NCBI RefSeq assembly: GCF_000422725.1
Contig: NZ_AUGP01000017.1
Location: 1 to 64,000, forward strand
DNA from: Flavobacterium subsaxonicum WB 4.1-42 = DSM 21790
GTDB lineage: Bacteria > Bacteroidota > Bacteroidia > Flavobacteriales > Flavobacteriaceae
Direction of reading: 5' to 3'
Length of the DNA: 64,000 nt
A program made the position numbers and the translations under genes. Shown piece by piece: positions 33,996 through 42,769 of the stretch (its first letter is position 1; each line of letters starts with the position of its first letter). Below the pieces are notes generated by a model, which made no database searches, was not told where the DNA came from, and saw only the letters and a list, made by a program, of their open reading frames with translations.

Positions 33996-36623
33996 ATGAA
34001 AATCGAAAAAATACAGGCACTTCGCGGACCCAATATTTGGAGCGTAAAAAGAAAAAAACTAATACAAATGCGCCTCGACCTGGAGGAGATGGAGCAATTT
34101 CCTACCAATAAGATAGACGGTTTTCGCGAAAGGATAGAGGCACTTATACCCTCTATGATAACGCACCGCTGTTCTGAAGGTGTTAGGGGCGGCTTTTTTT
34201 CGAGAATAGAAAGGGGCACGTGGATGGGCCATGTAATAGAGCATATTGCCTTAGAGATACAAACCCTTGCGGGGATGGATACCGGTTTTGGCCGCACGCG
34301 CGAAACCAAAACACCCGGCACCTATAATGTAGTGTTTAGTTACCTGGAAGAAAACGTGGGCATTTTTGCCGCCGAAGCATCGGTGCGCATTGCCGAAGCA
34401 CTTATTGCTGGTACCGAGTACGATCTGGATGCCGATATACAAATGATGCGCAAAATTCGCGAACGCGACCGCCTGGGCCCAAGTACCGGCAGTATTGTAG
34501 AAGAAGCCGTTGCGCGCGATATACCGTGGATTCGCCTTGGCACTAATTCGCTTGTACAATTAGGTTATGGTATTAACCAAATGCGTTTTCAGGCTACCAT
34601 TACCAACAAAACCAGCCACATTGCGGTTGATATTGCCTGCAATAAAGAGCAAACCAAGCGTATGCTTAGCGCAGCCTCTATACCCGTTGCCGGTGGCGAT
34701 ATTTGTACCGATGAAGAAAGCCTTAAAGCTACCATAGAAAAAATAGGCTACCCCATTGTGCTTAAACCGTTAGACGGTAATCATGGTAAGGGAGCATCTA
34801 TAAATGTACTTAATTACGAAGATGCTGTTGCCGGGCTTGCCTTTGCGCAAAACTATGGCAGCAGGGTTATTGTAGAAAAATTTATAACCGGCTACGATTT
34901 CCGCGTGCTGGTAATAGACAACAAGGTAGTTGCAGCTGCACAGCGCGTTCCCGCACACGTTAAGGGCGACGGTCAACATACCATTCAGGAACTGATTGAT
35001 ACCGAAAACCTTGACCCACGCCGCGGTTATGGCCATGAAAACGTGCTGACCGAAATTACCGTTGACCGCGATACTACCGATTTGCTGACAAAAAAAGGCT
35101 ACACGATTGATACCGTTCCGTCTATTGGCGAAATAGTATATTTAAAATCTACCGCCAACCTGAGCACCGGAGGAACATCGGTAGATGTTACCGATATGAT
35201 GCACCCTGAGAACATTTTCCTTTCAGAAAGAATCTCACGCGTTATAGGATTAGATGTTTGCGGTATAGATATTATGGCCGAGAACCTAACGCAGCCGCTT
35301 AAAGAAAATGGCGGCGTTATATTAGAGGTTAATGCTGCACCGGGTTTCAGGATGCACCTTGCCCCAAGCGAAGGCTTGCCGCGCAACGTGGCTGCCCCTG
35401 TAATCGACATGCTGTATCCGCCGGGTAAACCAAGTCGCATACCTATTTTTGCGGTTACGGGTACTAACGGTAAAACCACCACTACCCGACTGTTGGCCCA
35501 CATTGTAAAAAACAATGGCTTTAAAGTAGGCTTTACAACGTCTGACGGTATTTATGTGCAAAACCACATGCTCGAAAAAGGCGATACTACCGGGCCTTTT
35601 AGCGCCGAATATATTTTAAAAGACCCTACAGTTGAGTTTGCCGTATTGGAAACAGCCCGTGGCGGTATACTTAGAAGTGGCCTTGGCTTTAGCCGATGCG
35701 ATATTGGTATCATTACCAACATTCAGGAAGACCACCTCGGCATGAGTGACATCCATAACCTGGACGACCTTTCGCGTGTTAAGAGGGTAATTCCGCGCAG
35801 CGTTAAAAAAGACGGTTGGGCAGTGCTTAACGCCGATGACCCTGAGTGCGTTAAAATAGGTAAAGAGCTGGATTGCAACGTGGCTTATTTTAGCCTTGAC
35901 GAAGACAGTCCGTTTATTAAAGAAGAAGCCAAAGCCGGCCGCGTTACCGCTGTGTACGAAAACGGCTTTGTTACTATAAAAAAAGGCGAATGGAAAATTC
36001 GTATCGAAAGGGCATCGCACATTCCGCTTACGTTAGGCGGTAAGGCTAAATTTATGATAGCCAATGTGCTTGCCGCTACCCTGGCCTCTTACCTTTGGGG
36101 CTTTAAGACCGAAGATATAAGCCTTTCGCTTCAAACCTTTATTCCGGGCGCGGCACAAACACCGGGCCGTATGAATATCTTCGACTTTAAGAAATTTAAA
36201 GTCCTGATCGATTTTGCACACAACCCGGCGGGCTACCTTGCGGTAGAAGATTACCTTGCTAACGTAGAGGCAACTAAGAAAATCGGAATTATATCGGGTG
36301 TTGGCGACAGACGCGATGAAGATATCCGCAACTGTGCTACCATTGCTGCGCGTATGTTCGACCATATTATTATGCGAAACGAAAAGCACCTGCGCGGCCG
36401 TACCGAAGAAGAGATCAACGGACTGCTTTTAGAAGGCTTTAAGGCTTCGGGCCGTGAGATTACCTATGAGGTTATCCCTAAAGAAACCGATGCCATTAAG
36501 CACGCCATTAGCAACGCTGTAGAGGGCAGCCACATAACGGCGCTTAGCGATGTTATTGCCAATGCCATACAAATTGTACAGGGCTACCTTGATAAAGAGA
36601 ACGAAGAGTCGATACAATCATAA
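33996..36623 (+). CDS. cphA: Cyanophycin synthetase, copy 1
   Basis: It polymerises Asp and Arg into cyanophycin using ATP. The 875 residues have the family order. An N-terminal domain (1-160) starts with the RGPNIWS motif. An ATP-grasp domain (about 165-480) has KPLDGNHGKGASINV and LEVNAAPGFRMH. A Mur-ligase-like domain (about 485-875) has the P-loop VTGTNGKTTTTR near 486 and DFAHNPAGY near 740. Both active centres look intact, so this should be a full CphA1-type enzyme. It is about 60-65 percent similar by eye to the next gene. Confidence 0.95.
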   Translation: MKIEKIQALRGPNIWSVKRKKLIQMRLDLEEMEQFPTNKIDGFRERIEALIPSMITHRCSEGVRGGFFSRIERGTWMGHVIEHIALEIQTLAGMDTGFGRTRETKTPGTYNVVFSYLEENVGIFAAEASVRIAEALIAGTEYDLDADIQMMRKIRERDRLGPSTGSIVEEAVARDIPWIRLGTNSLVQLGYGINQMRFQATITNKTSHIAVDIACNKEQTKRMLSAASIPVAGGDICTDEESLKATIEKIGYPIVLKPLDGNHGKGASINVLNYEDAVAGLAFAQNYGSRVIVEKFITGYDFRVLVIDNKVVAAAQRVPAHVKGDGQHTIQELIDTENLDPRRGYGHENVLTEITVDRDTTDLLTKKGYTIDTVPSIGEIVYLKSTANLSTGGTSVDVTDMMHPENIFLSERISRVIGLDVCGIDIMAENLTQPLKENGGVILEVNAAPGFRMHLAPSEGLPRNVAAPVIDMLYPPGKPSRIPIFAVTGTNGKTTTTRLLAHIVKNNGFKVGFTTSDGIYVQNHMLEKGDTTGPFSAEYILKDPTVEFAVLETARGGILRSGLGFSRCDIGIITNIQEDHLGMSDIHNLDDLSRVKRVIPRSVKKDGWAVLNADDPECVKIGKELDCNVAYFSLDEDSPFIKEEAKAGRVTAVYENGFVTIKKGEWKIRIERASHIPLTLGGKAKFMIANVLAATLASYLWGFKTEDISLSLQTFIPGAAQTPGRMNIFDFKKFKVLIDFAHNPAGYLAVEDYLANVEATKKIGIISGVGDRRDEDIRNCATIAARMFDHIIMRNEKHLRGRTEEEINGLLLEGFKASGREITYEVIPKETDAIKHAISNAVEGSHITALSDVIANAIQIVQGYLDKENEESIQS

Positions 36624-36630
36624 CTATTTA

Positions 36631-36655
36631 AAGGAGCCGCAAGGCTCCTTTTTTA
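36631..36655 (+). terminator. Terminator between the two cphA genes
   Basis: The stem AAGGAGCC/GGCTCCTT with loop GCAA is followed by a T run, so the second cphA needs its own promoter. Confidence 0.85.
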
Positions 36656-36840
36656 TGCATTGATATTTTACCCGAAACCTTGTGCCTTGGTGGTAAAAAA
36701 ATCATCTCCAAATTATGCATACATTAATACATCTGAAATTTATTGTTTATTTTTTGTTAAGTTCTTATTTTAAGGCAGTTGAAACTAAAAATCATCACAA
36801 ATTTTAGTTAATCACATTGTGTATTATTCAGTCCTTGACT

Positions 36841-36858
36841 ATTTTGGTGTACCAAAAT
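36841..36858. promoter_or_regulatory. Palindrome before the second cphA
   Basis: ATTTTGGT-GT-ACCAAAAT is a perfect 18-base inverted repeat ending 11 bases before the chosen ATG. It looks like an operator or a 5'-UTR hairpin. If translation began at 36819 it would be inside coding sequence, which argues for the ATG at 36870. Confidence 0.45.
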
Positions 36859-36869
36859 TACCAAACCAA

Positions 36870-39491
36870 ATGGACATCCTTAAAATACAGGTACTTCGCG
36901 GGCCCAACATCTGGAGCAACTACCGCACTAAGCTTATACAAATGCGCCTTAATATTGGCGAACTCGAAAATTACCCAACCGACAGGATTCCAGGCTTTAG
37001 AGAACGCCTTCAAACCGTGCTGCCCACTCTTGTAGAGCATGAGTGCAGCGAAGGTATGCGTGGCGGGTTCTTTTTGCGTGTAGAGCGCGGCACCTGGATG
37101 GGTCATGTGGTAGAGCATATTGCGTTAGAGATACAAACTCTTGCAGGGATGGATACCGGTTACGGCCGTACACGCAGCACTAACGATAAAGGGGTGTATA
37201 ACGTGGTATTTTCTTACGAAGATGAAGAAGCAGGTATTTTTGCTGCCAAAGCTGCCGTTGCCCTTGCCGAAGCACTTATTACCAATGAGCCGTACGACCT
37301 TGACGCTGATATTAAACAGCTAAAACAAATTTGCGAACATAACTGCCTTGGACCCAGCACCAAAAGCATTGTAGACGAAGCCGTTAAACGCAATATACCC
37401 TGGTTGCGCCTGGGTACCGACTCGATGATACAGTTGGGTTATGGGTCGCGACAAATGCGCTTTCAGGCCACCACCACCTGCAAGACCAACATACTGGCAG
37501 CGGGATTGGCATCCAATAAAGACCGGACTAAGAAAATGCTTTCGGCGGCAGCCCTGCCGGTACCTAAGGGCGGCGTTTGTACCGACGAACTTACCCTTAA
37601 AGATGTTATAGACAGCATTGGCTACCCTCTGGTTATAAAGCCTTTAGACGGCAATCAAGGCAAAGGCGCCACCATAAATATTACAACCTGGGATCAGGCC
37701 GTTGCCGCACTTGCAATTGCACAAAACTTTGGTCGCCGTGTTATTGCAGAGCAATTTGTTACCGGCTTTGACTACAGGGTACTGGTAATTGATAATAAAT
37801 TTGTGGCTGCTGCAAAACGCGTTCCTGCACATGTAGTAGGCACGGGTACAGAAACCATTGCTACGCTGGTAGACATTGTAAATTTTGATACCCGTCGCGG
37901 TAACGGCCACGAAAATGTACTTACCAAAATAAGGATTGACACCGATAGCGAAGACATGCTTACCAAACAGGGTTACGCGTTAGACAGCATCCCCGCTAAG
38001 GGCGAAGTGGTCTACCTAAAAAGCACCGCCAATTTAAGTACAGGTGGGTCGGCTATAGATGCTACTGATGAAATTCACCCTGATAACATAGCGTTAGCCG
38101 AAAGGGTAGCGCAAATTATAGGCCTGGACATTTGTGGTATTGATATTATGGCGCCCAACTTATCAGAACCTATAAAACAAAACGGCGGCAAGATATTAGA
38201 GGTTAATGCTGCACCGGGCTTCAGGATGCACCTTGCCCCTACCGAGGGCACTCCGCGCAATGTGGCCGCCCCGGTGGTAGATATGCTTTTTCCTCCCGAC
38301 GTGCCAAGCCGCATCCCTATAATTGCGGTTACAGGCACCAATGGCAAAACCACTACTACCCGATTACTCGCACATATTGCCCAAAACAACGGATTTTCTA
38401 CTGGTTTTACCACAACCGATGGTATTTACATAAATAACAAACAAATGCTTGACGGCGACACCACCGGCCCGGTTAGCGCTCAATATATTTTAAAAGATCC
38501 TACAGTAGAATTCGCCGTGTTAGAAACGGCACGTGGCGGTATTTTGCGTAACGGACTTTGTTTTAAAGAGTGCGACATTGCCGTGATTACCAATATTAAA
38601 GAAGACCATTTGGGTCTGAATGATATTCATACCCTTAAAGATCTTTGCAATGTAAAAGCGGTAGTTGCCCGCAGCGTTAAAAAAGACGGCTGGGCCATTT
38701 TAAATGCTGACGATGAGTATTGCCGCAGCATTGCCGATGAGCTGGATTGTAATGTGGCTTACTTTAGCCTCGACAATAAAAATGAGCACATACACAGGCT
38801 TTACGCCGAAGGCAAAACCATTGCCGTATGCCAGGATGGCTACCTTACAGTAAAACAGAACGAGAAAATATTACATTTGGTGCATGTTAGCGAAGTTCCG
38901 CTAACACAGGGCGGAAAGATTAAATTTATGGTGGCAAATGCGCTTGCCGCAACACTTGCTGCTCATTTGTATGGCTTTAGCGCCAAGCAAATACACGATT
39001 CGCTGGCCAGTTTTGTACCGGGTTACGAGCTTACCCCCGGCCGTATGAACCATTTTGATATGGGCAGCTTTAACGTATTGGTAGATTATGCGCACAACCC
39101 ACATGGCTACGAAGCTGTGGAAGATTATGTACACAACTATCAGGCTAATAGAAAAATTGGCATTATATCGGGCATTGGCGACAGGCGCGATGAAGATATC
39201 CGCCATTGTGCGGCCATTGCTGCCCGAATGTTCGACCATATTATCATCCGACAGGAGCACGACCTAAGAGGCAACAACGAGCAAAACATTACACATTTGC
39301 TTATAGATGGCCTTGCGGCAGATGGTAAACAAATAACCTTCGATGTAATTCCGGATGAGGAAGATGCAGTACGACATGCGCTTTCGCTTGCCAAACAAGG
39401 CGACCTCGTAATTGCCCTAACCGAACAGATTACCAAGGTGGTAAATGTTATAAGGCAGCATCAGGATATAAAACAACATCAAACAGTATAA
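36870..39491 (+). CDS. cphA: Cyanophycin synthetase, copy 2
   Basis: This is the second full-length cyanophycin synthetase (873 residues from the ATG at 36870, which aligns exactly with the start of copy 1; the frame is open 17 codons further upstream). ATP-grasp (KPLDGNQGKGATINI, LEVNAAPGFRMH) and Mur-type P-loop (VTGTNGKTTTTR) motifs are intact, as are DYAHNPHGY and GDRRDEDIR. Because neither active site is degenerate it does not look like the reduced CphA2 type that uses beta-Asp-Arg. The two copies may form a heteromer or differ in primer or substrate preference. Confidence 0.95.
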   Translation: MDILKIQVLRGPNIWSNYRTKLIQMRLNIGELENYPTDRIPGFRERLQTVLPTLVEHECSEGMRGGFFLRVERGTWMGHVVEHIALEIQTLAGMDTGYGRTRSTNDKGVYNVVFSYEDEEAGIFAAKAAVALAEALITNEPYDLDADIKQLKQICEHNCLGPSTKSIVDEAVKRNIPWLRLGTDSMIQLGYGSRQMRFQATTTCKTNILAAGLASNKDRTKKMLSAAALPVPKGGVCTDELTLKDVIDSIGYPLVIKPLDGNQGKGATINITTWDQAVAALAIAQNFGRRVIAEQFVTGFDYRVLVIDNKFVAAAKRVPAHVVGTGTETIATLVDIVNFDTRRGNGHENVLTKIRIDTDSEDMLTKQGYALDSIPAKGEVVYLKSTANLSTGGSAIDATDEIHPDNIALAERVAQIIGLDICGIDIMAPNLSEPIKQNGGKILEVNAAPGFRMHLAPTEGTPRNVAAPVVDMLFPPDVPSRIPIIAVTGTNGKTTTTRLLAHIAQNNGFSTGFTTTDGIYINNKQMLDGDTTGPVSAQYILKDPTVEFAVLETARGGILRNGLCFKECDIAVITNIKEDHLGLNDIHTLKDLCNVKAVVARSVKKDGWAILNADDEYCRSIADELDCNVAYFSLDNKNEHIHRLYAEGKTIAVCQDGYLTVKQNEKILHLVHVSEVPLTQGGKIKFMVANALAATLAAHLYGFSAKQIHDSLASFVPGYELTPGRMNHFDMGSFNVLVDYAHNPHGYEAVEDYVHNYQANRKIGIISGIGDRRDEDIRHCAAIAARMFDHIIIRQEHDLRGNNEQNITHLLIDGLAADGKQITFDVIPDEEDAVRHALSLAKQGDLVIALTEQITKVVNVIRQHQDIKQHQTV

Positions 39492-39518
39492 AAAAATCCC
39501 GCTATGAGCGGGATTTTT
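39492..39518. terminator. Bidirectional terminator between cphA and P450
   Basis: The stem AAAAATCCCGC/GCGGGATTTTT with a 5-base loop lies between converging genes. Confidence 0.9.
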
Positions 39519-39538
39519 CATTATGATTTATTTAGTAG

Positions 39539-40777
39539 TTACATTGCTTTAAGCCCTTTAACTTCAGCTGTTAGTTTTACTTTAAAACGGCTTTGTGGCA
39601 CCACCGGCAAACGGTTTATATCTACCGTAAGGTCCTGCTCCGGCACACTATACTGCATGTTCTCGTTTAAAAATTGCAATGCAGCGGTTGTTAGCTTTGT
39701 GGTAATTTGCTCGCCGGCATACTGATGGTTAAAATCAGTACTATTGCCGCTGTGCGATATAAAGTTAAACGCGCTGCTGCTGTCCCAGTTTTCAAAACGT
39801 TCAGGATAGAACACACTTGGGTTGTCCCATGCATTTTCATGGTGGTTAGTGGCATAAATATCCAGCATTACCACAACACCTTTATCAAACTTAATACCTT
39901 CATATTCAAACGAATCTAACACTTTTGCCGCTAACATTGGCGAAAATGGGTAATAACGCCTAACCTCGTGCGCAAAATGGCTATACATATTTGGGTTTGC
40001 CTTAAGCTTATGCGAATAATTAGGATTTTCGTGCAATGCCATTGCGCTGAACACTACATGGCGTGCTACAGCAACAATAGGCTTTATTAAGCCTAACAAC
40101 TCTGCTGCAACCGTAAAAGGATCTAACACATTACCCATTGCATCTTTTCGAAATGCAACCGACTGAAATACCGAACCTCCTGATATGCGCAAACGGCCAC
40201 CTCTTAAGTCGGCAGTAAGCTTAGCAAGCCACATTTCGAGCTTTTTACGGCATGTGCGGCCTCTAAAATAGCGCGGCCCTACAGCACCATCGGCATCGAT
40301 AAGCACAGAGAATTGCCCGGAACGAAGGTTAACCTCCTGTTCGTGCAACGGTATGCCCAACCATTGGCAGGCACTAATGCACAACATTTTTTCTACTTCA
40401 TTAAAAAGTATGATACTACTGCGTGTTTGCCACTGTTCCTGGCATTCGTGCCATTGCTGCACAAAAATTTGTTCGAGCCTATCTATAGCCGCTAAATCAA
40501 TAGCGTGTACAGGGGCAGGATGTAGCATTTCGGGGTTTAGGGTAACGCCTTGCAGGCTGCCTGTAGCCACAAAGCTCTTATTTTCGGGTTTGGGCAAAAC
40601 ACCCCTACGCGAAAATTTACGGTCGTCATAAAACAATCGGGCAGCTTCTTCGCCGCGCATAGCTATTGTTTTAAAAAAAGGCAAAAGGTTGGTTTCCAGA
40701 ACGTCGCGTTGCTGGCTGCGGAATTTTTTCAGCAGTGAGGGATAACCTTGAAAGAATAGTCCGAATGCAGTATCCAT
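39539..40777 (-). CDS. CYP152-like cytochrome P450 lacking the heme-ligand cysteine
   Basis: The 412 residues follow the fatty-acid peroxygenase P450 (CYP152) pattern along the whole length: SRRGVLP near 57, AMALHENP in the I helix, EVRRYYPFSPM for the ExxR motif, ATNHHENAWDNPSVFYPERF, and a C-terminal VPEQDLTVD. In the heme loop, where CYP152 enzymes have GHRCPGE, this protein has NHQYAGE, so the thiolate ligand is Tyr353 (codon TAT, one base from TGT). The substrate-carboxylate Arg of the Arg-Pro pair is Lys232 here. The glycine-rich loop before the ligand is also changed. Without the Cys it should not do normal P450 chemistry. It may be degenerate, repurposed or differently ligated. Confidence 0.85.
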   Translation of the reverse strand: MDTAFGLFFQGYPSLLKKFRSQQRDVLETNLLPFFKTIAMRGEEAARLFYDDRKFSRRGVLPKPENKSFVATGSLQGVTLNPEMLHPAPVHAIDLAAIDRLEQIFVQQWHECQEQWQTRSSIILFNEVEKMLCISACQWLGIPLHEQEVNLRSGQFSVLIDADGAVGPRYFRGRTCRKKLEMWLAKLTADLRGGRLRISGGSVFQSVAFRKDAMGNVLDPFTVAAELLGLIKPIVAVARHVVFSAMALHENPNYSHKLKANPNMYSHFAHEVRRYYPFSPMLAAKVLDSFEYEGIKFDKGVVVMLDIYATNHHENAWDNPSVFYPERFENWDSSSAFNFISHSGNSTDFNHQYAGEQITTKLTTAALQFLNENMQYSVPEQDLTVDINRLPVVPQSRFKVKLTAEVKGLKAM

Positions 40778-41240
40778 AACGTACAGGCTTTACTTGGTTC
40801 AACAAGATAAAATTACCCCACTTAGTTACATAGATATGTTAAAATACGGTTAAAGGATTCTTATGCTTTACCGATTTATGATTGTAGGATTTTTATCAGC
40901 AAAATTTTTAACAATCATCAATTTTTAAGATAAAAAGCCACACAACACCAACATTTTTAGAAATTACTTTCAGTATTTTTTAAAATGTAATTTTATATAA
41001 AACACTACACAAATCAACTATAACGATATAACTATTAGATGATTACAAATTATTTGATACTAACAAGATTGCAAACAATCTTTAACAGGTAAACTTTAAG
41101 CGTTTCGGATTATTATTTCGTTAAAGCCAATACCAAAGTACTTTAATTTTTTAGAAGAAACTATTAGCAAATAAATAGAGTCGCCCCGACATTGCATTGA
41201 ACCCTTCAACAAGACAACTATCAATGCAAAACAGCCACCA

Positions 41241-41320
41241 CTCTTAGCCCCGATTGAAACGGCATCCTGCCAACCGTAGGACGGCAGATAGAGCGCAAAG
41301 CGGGAAATGCCATTGCCGGA
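41241..41320 (+). ncRNA. Structured RNA element, flavo-1-like, copy 1
   Basis: The segment starts CTCTTAGCCCCGATTGAAAC, has a hairpin ATCCTGCC/GGCAGAT and ends with GAGCGCAAAGCGGGAAATG. This layout recurs between genes in many flavobacterial genomes and, to my recollection, corresponds to the Rfam motif called flavo-1. A second, diverged copy is at 49937-50039. The surrounding 650-base gap (40778-41429) is otherwise AT-rich and empty. An 87-codon frame antisense to the element is very likely spurious. Confidence 0.6.
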
Positions 41321-41360
41321 TATACCAAGTATCAAAGCTTCTAATAAATATAATAACAAA

Positions 41361-41390
41361 AAACCCGCTTATTGCTAAGCGGGTTCTTTT
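41361..41390. terminator. Terminator of the thrS-rplT operon (usable from both sides)
   Basis: The stem AACCCGCTTA/TAAGCGGGTT with loop TTGC has a long T run on the minus strand and a shorter one on the plus strand. It lies 40 bases past the rplT stop. Confidence 0.85.
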
Positions 41391-41429
41391 AGTAAGTAAG
41401 AAATAAATATATTGTTTGACGAACGTTTT

Positions 41430-41774
41430 TTATTTAACCTGGTTTACGATAGCTTCGAAAGTTTCAGGGTGGTTAGCAGCTAAATCGGCAAGAACTTTAC
41501 GGTTCAATTCGATGTTTGCAGCTTTAACTTTACCCATAAACTGAGAGTAGCTCATACCATACTGTCTTGCACCAGCGTTGATACGCATGATCCATAAAGC
41601 ACGGAAGTTTCTCTTTTTTTGTTTTCTATCGCGGTAAGCATAAACCATTGCTTTTTCTACCGCATTTTTGGCTACTGTCCAAACGTTTTTACGTCTTCCA
41701 AAGAAACCTTTGGCTTGCTTCATTACCTTTTTTCTTCGGGCTCTTGAAGCTACTGAATTTACTGATCTTGGCAT
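41430..41774 (-). CDS. rplT: 50S ribosomal protein L20
   Basis: It is a 23S rRNA-binding protein needed for early 50S assembly. The 114 residues are the standard length, with the hallmark basic N-terminal extension ([20 protein letters not shown]) and the globular part starting near [16 protein letters not shown]. It is the last gene of the thrS-infC-rpmI-rplT operon. In other bacteria L20 represses this operon by binding its leader. A small inverted repeat, CTTTGCA/TGCAAAG (41801-41817), lies in the gap before it. Confidence 0.98.
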   Translation of the reverse strand: MPRSVNSVASRARRKKVMKQAKGFFGRRKNVWTVAKNAVEKAMVYAYRDRKQKKRNFRALWIMRINAGARQYGMSYSQFMGKVKAANIELNRKVLADLAANHPETFEAIVNQVK

Positions 41775-41870
41775 AATTTTCTTGTTTTTTGTAGCAGGCG
41801 CTTTGCAACGTGCAAAGGCTTAGTGGCCGTGCTCCAGGGTTATAATAATTTGTTTAACCGAAACAGCAGG

Positions 41871-42068
41871 TTATATTAACCTTAATTGCTGTTTAACGCT
41901 CTTCTCATCTGTTGGGTGAACCAAGGTAGAATGTGTTAGAGCTAATTTACGCTTTTTAGATTTTTTAGTCAGGATGTGACTTTTAAAAGCGTGTTTTCTT
42001 TTAATTTTTCCTGAGCCAGTAACTTTAAAACGTTTCTTGGCGCTGGATTTAGTTTTCATTTTAGGCAT
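41871..42068 (-). CDS. rpmI: 50S ribosomal protein L35
   Basis: This 65-residue, highly basic ribosomal protein has the typical [20 protein letters not shown] start and [12 protein letters not shown]-like centre. It lies between infC (126 bases upstream) and rplT (96 bases downstream). The upstream spacer contains a long hairpin. Confidence 0.98.
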   Translation of the reverse strand: MPKMKTKSSAKKRFKVTGSGKIKRKHAFKSHILTKKSKKRKLALTHSTLVHPTDEKSVKQQLRLI

Positions 42069-42110
42069 TTTCTTCCTGTATTTAATTTATTCTTACTTAC
42101 TATTTTGATG

Positions 42111-42187
42111 GCCGTAAAGTCGAATGTTTAAAAGTCATAAAGTGCAGTTACAGCGACTTTTTGCTTTAAGACATTCGACCTTGCGGC
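42111..42187 (-). promoter_or_regulatory. Long hairpin in the infC-rpmI spacer
   Basis: The arms 42111-42134 and 42164-42187 pair at 20 of 24 positions (core GTCGAATGT/ACATTCGAC). Two of the mismatches would be G-U pairs in the mRNA. The position is that of the L20 translational operator in E. coli, but the words AAAGTC and CATAAAG also link it to the intergenic array at 4141-4370. Control element or repeat insertion are both possible. Confidence 0.5.
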
Positions 42188-42194
42188 TATTGTT

Positions 42195-42752
42195 TTATTT
42201 TGCTTTCTTTTTTGGAGCAATAAACATGATCATCCTTTTACCCTCAAGAACCGGCATAGCTTCTACTTTACCCCACTCCTCTAAATCGGTAGCAAGTTTA
42301 AGCAGCAATATTTGCCCTTGTTCTTTATAGATAATAGAACGCCCTTTAAAGAATACAAACGCTTTTAGCTTAGAACCTTCTTTTAAGAATTTCTCTGCAT
42401 TTTTACGTTTAAAGTCGTAATCGTGCTCATCTGTCTGAGGACCAAAACGAATTTCTTTAACCGTAATCTGCGTAGATTTGGCCTTAAGCATTTTATCGCG
42501 TTTCTTTTGCTCGTAAAGAAACTTTTTATAATCCATAATTTTGCAAACAGGCGGCTCGGCATTGGGAGAAATCTCCACAAGGTCAAGCTCAAAGCCTTCT
42601 GCCATTTGCAGTGCCTGCGAAGTTTTGTAAACTCCGGGCTCTACATTCTCTCCCACAAGCCTTACTTCGGGTACGCGGATGGCATTGTTAGTCCTGTGCG
42701 CATCTTTTTTTTCTACTCGAGGCTGGTAGCCTCTGTTGTTTCTTATTGCTAT
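42195..42752 (-). CDS. infC: Translation initiation factor IF-3, probable AUA (or AUU) start
   Basis: IF-3 binds the 30S subunit and checks start-codon choice. The body ([38 protein letters not shown]) is standard. The first GTG in frame (42656) would remove the conserved N-terminal segment. Upstream of it the frame still encodes [20 protein letters not shown], which is conserved in IF-3. No ATG, GTG or TTG exists between there and the in-frame TAA at 42767-42765. The only candidate starts are ATA (42752 or 42746) and ATT (42764). The ATA at 42752 gives 185 residues and aligns with the usual MAIR start. A rare start is a known autoregulatory feature of infC. Confidence 0.93.
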   Translation of the reverse strand: MAIRNNRGYQPRVEKKDAHRTNNAIRVPEVRLVGENVEPGVYKTSQALQMAEGFELDLVEISPNAEPPVCKIMDYKKFLYEQKKRDKMLKAKSTQITVKEIRFGPQTDEHDYDFKRKNAEKFLKEGSKLKAFVFFKGRSIIYKEQGQILLLKLATDLEEWGKVEAMPVLEGKRMIMFIAPKKKAK

Positions 42753-42769
42753 GGCTTTAAAAATTTAAG

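Noticed and set aside
36819-36869. ATG at 36819 as start of the second cyanophycin synthetase
   Set aside because: The extra 17 residues have no counterpart in copy 1 and would be encoded by a perfect palindrome; the ATG at 36870 aligns with the paralogue.
36870-39491. Second synthetase as a CphA2-type enzyme using beta-Asp-Arg
   Set aside because: Both ATP-grasp and Mur-type P-loop motifs are intact and the length is that of a full CphA.
41096-41359. 87-codon frame on the minus strand
   Set aside because: It is antisense to the structured RNA element; the composition reflects that element rather than a protein.
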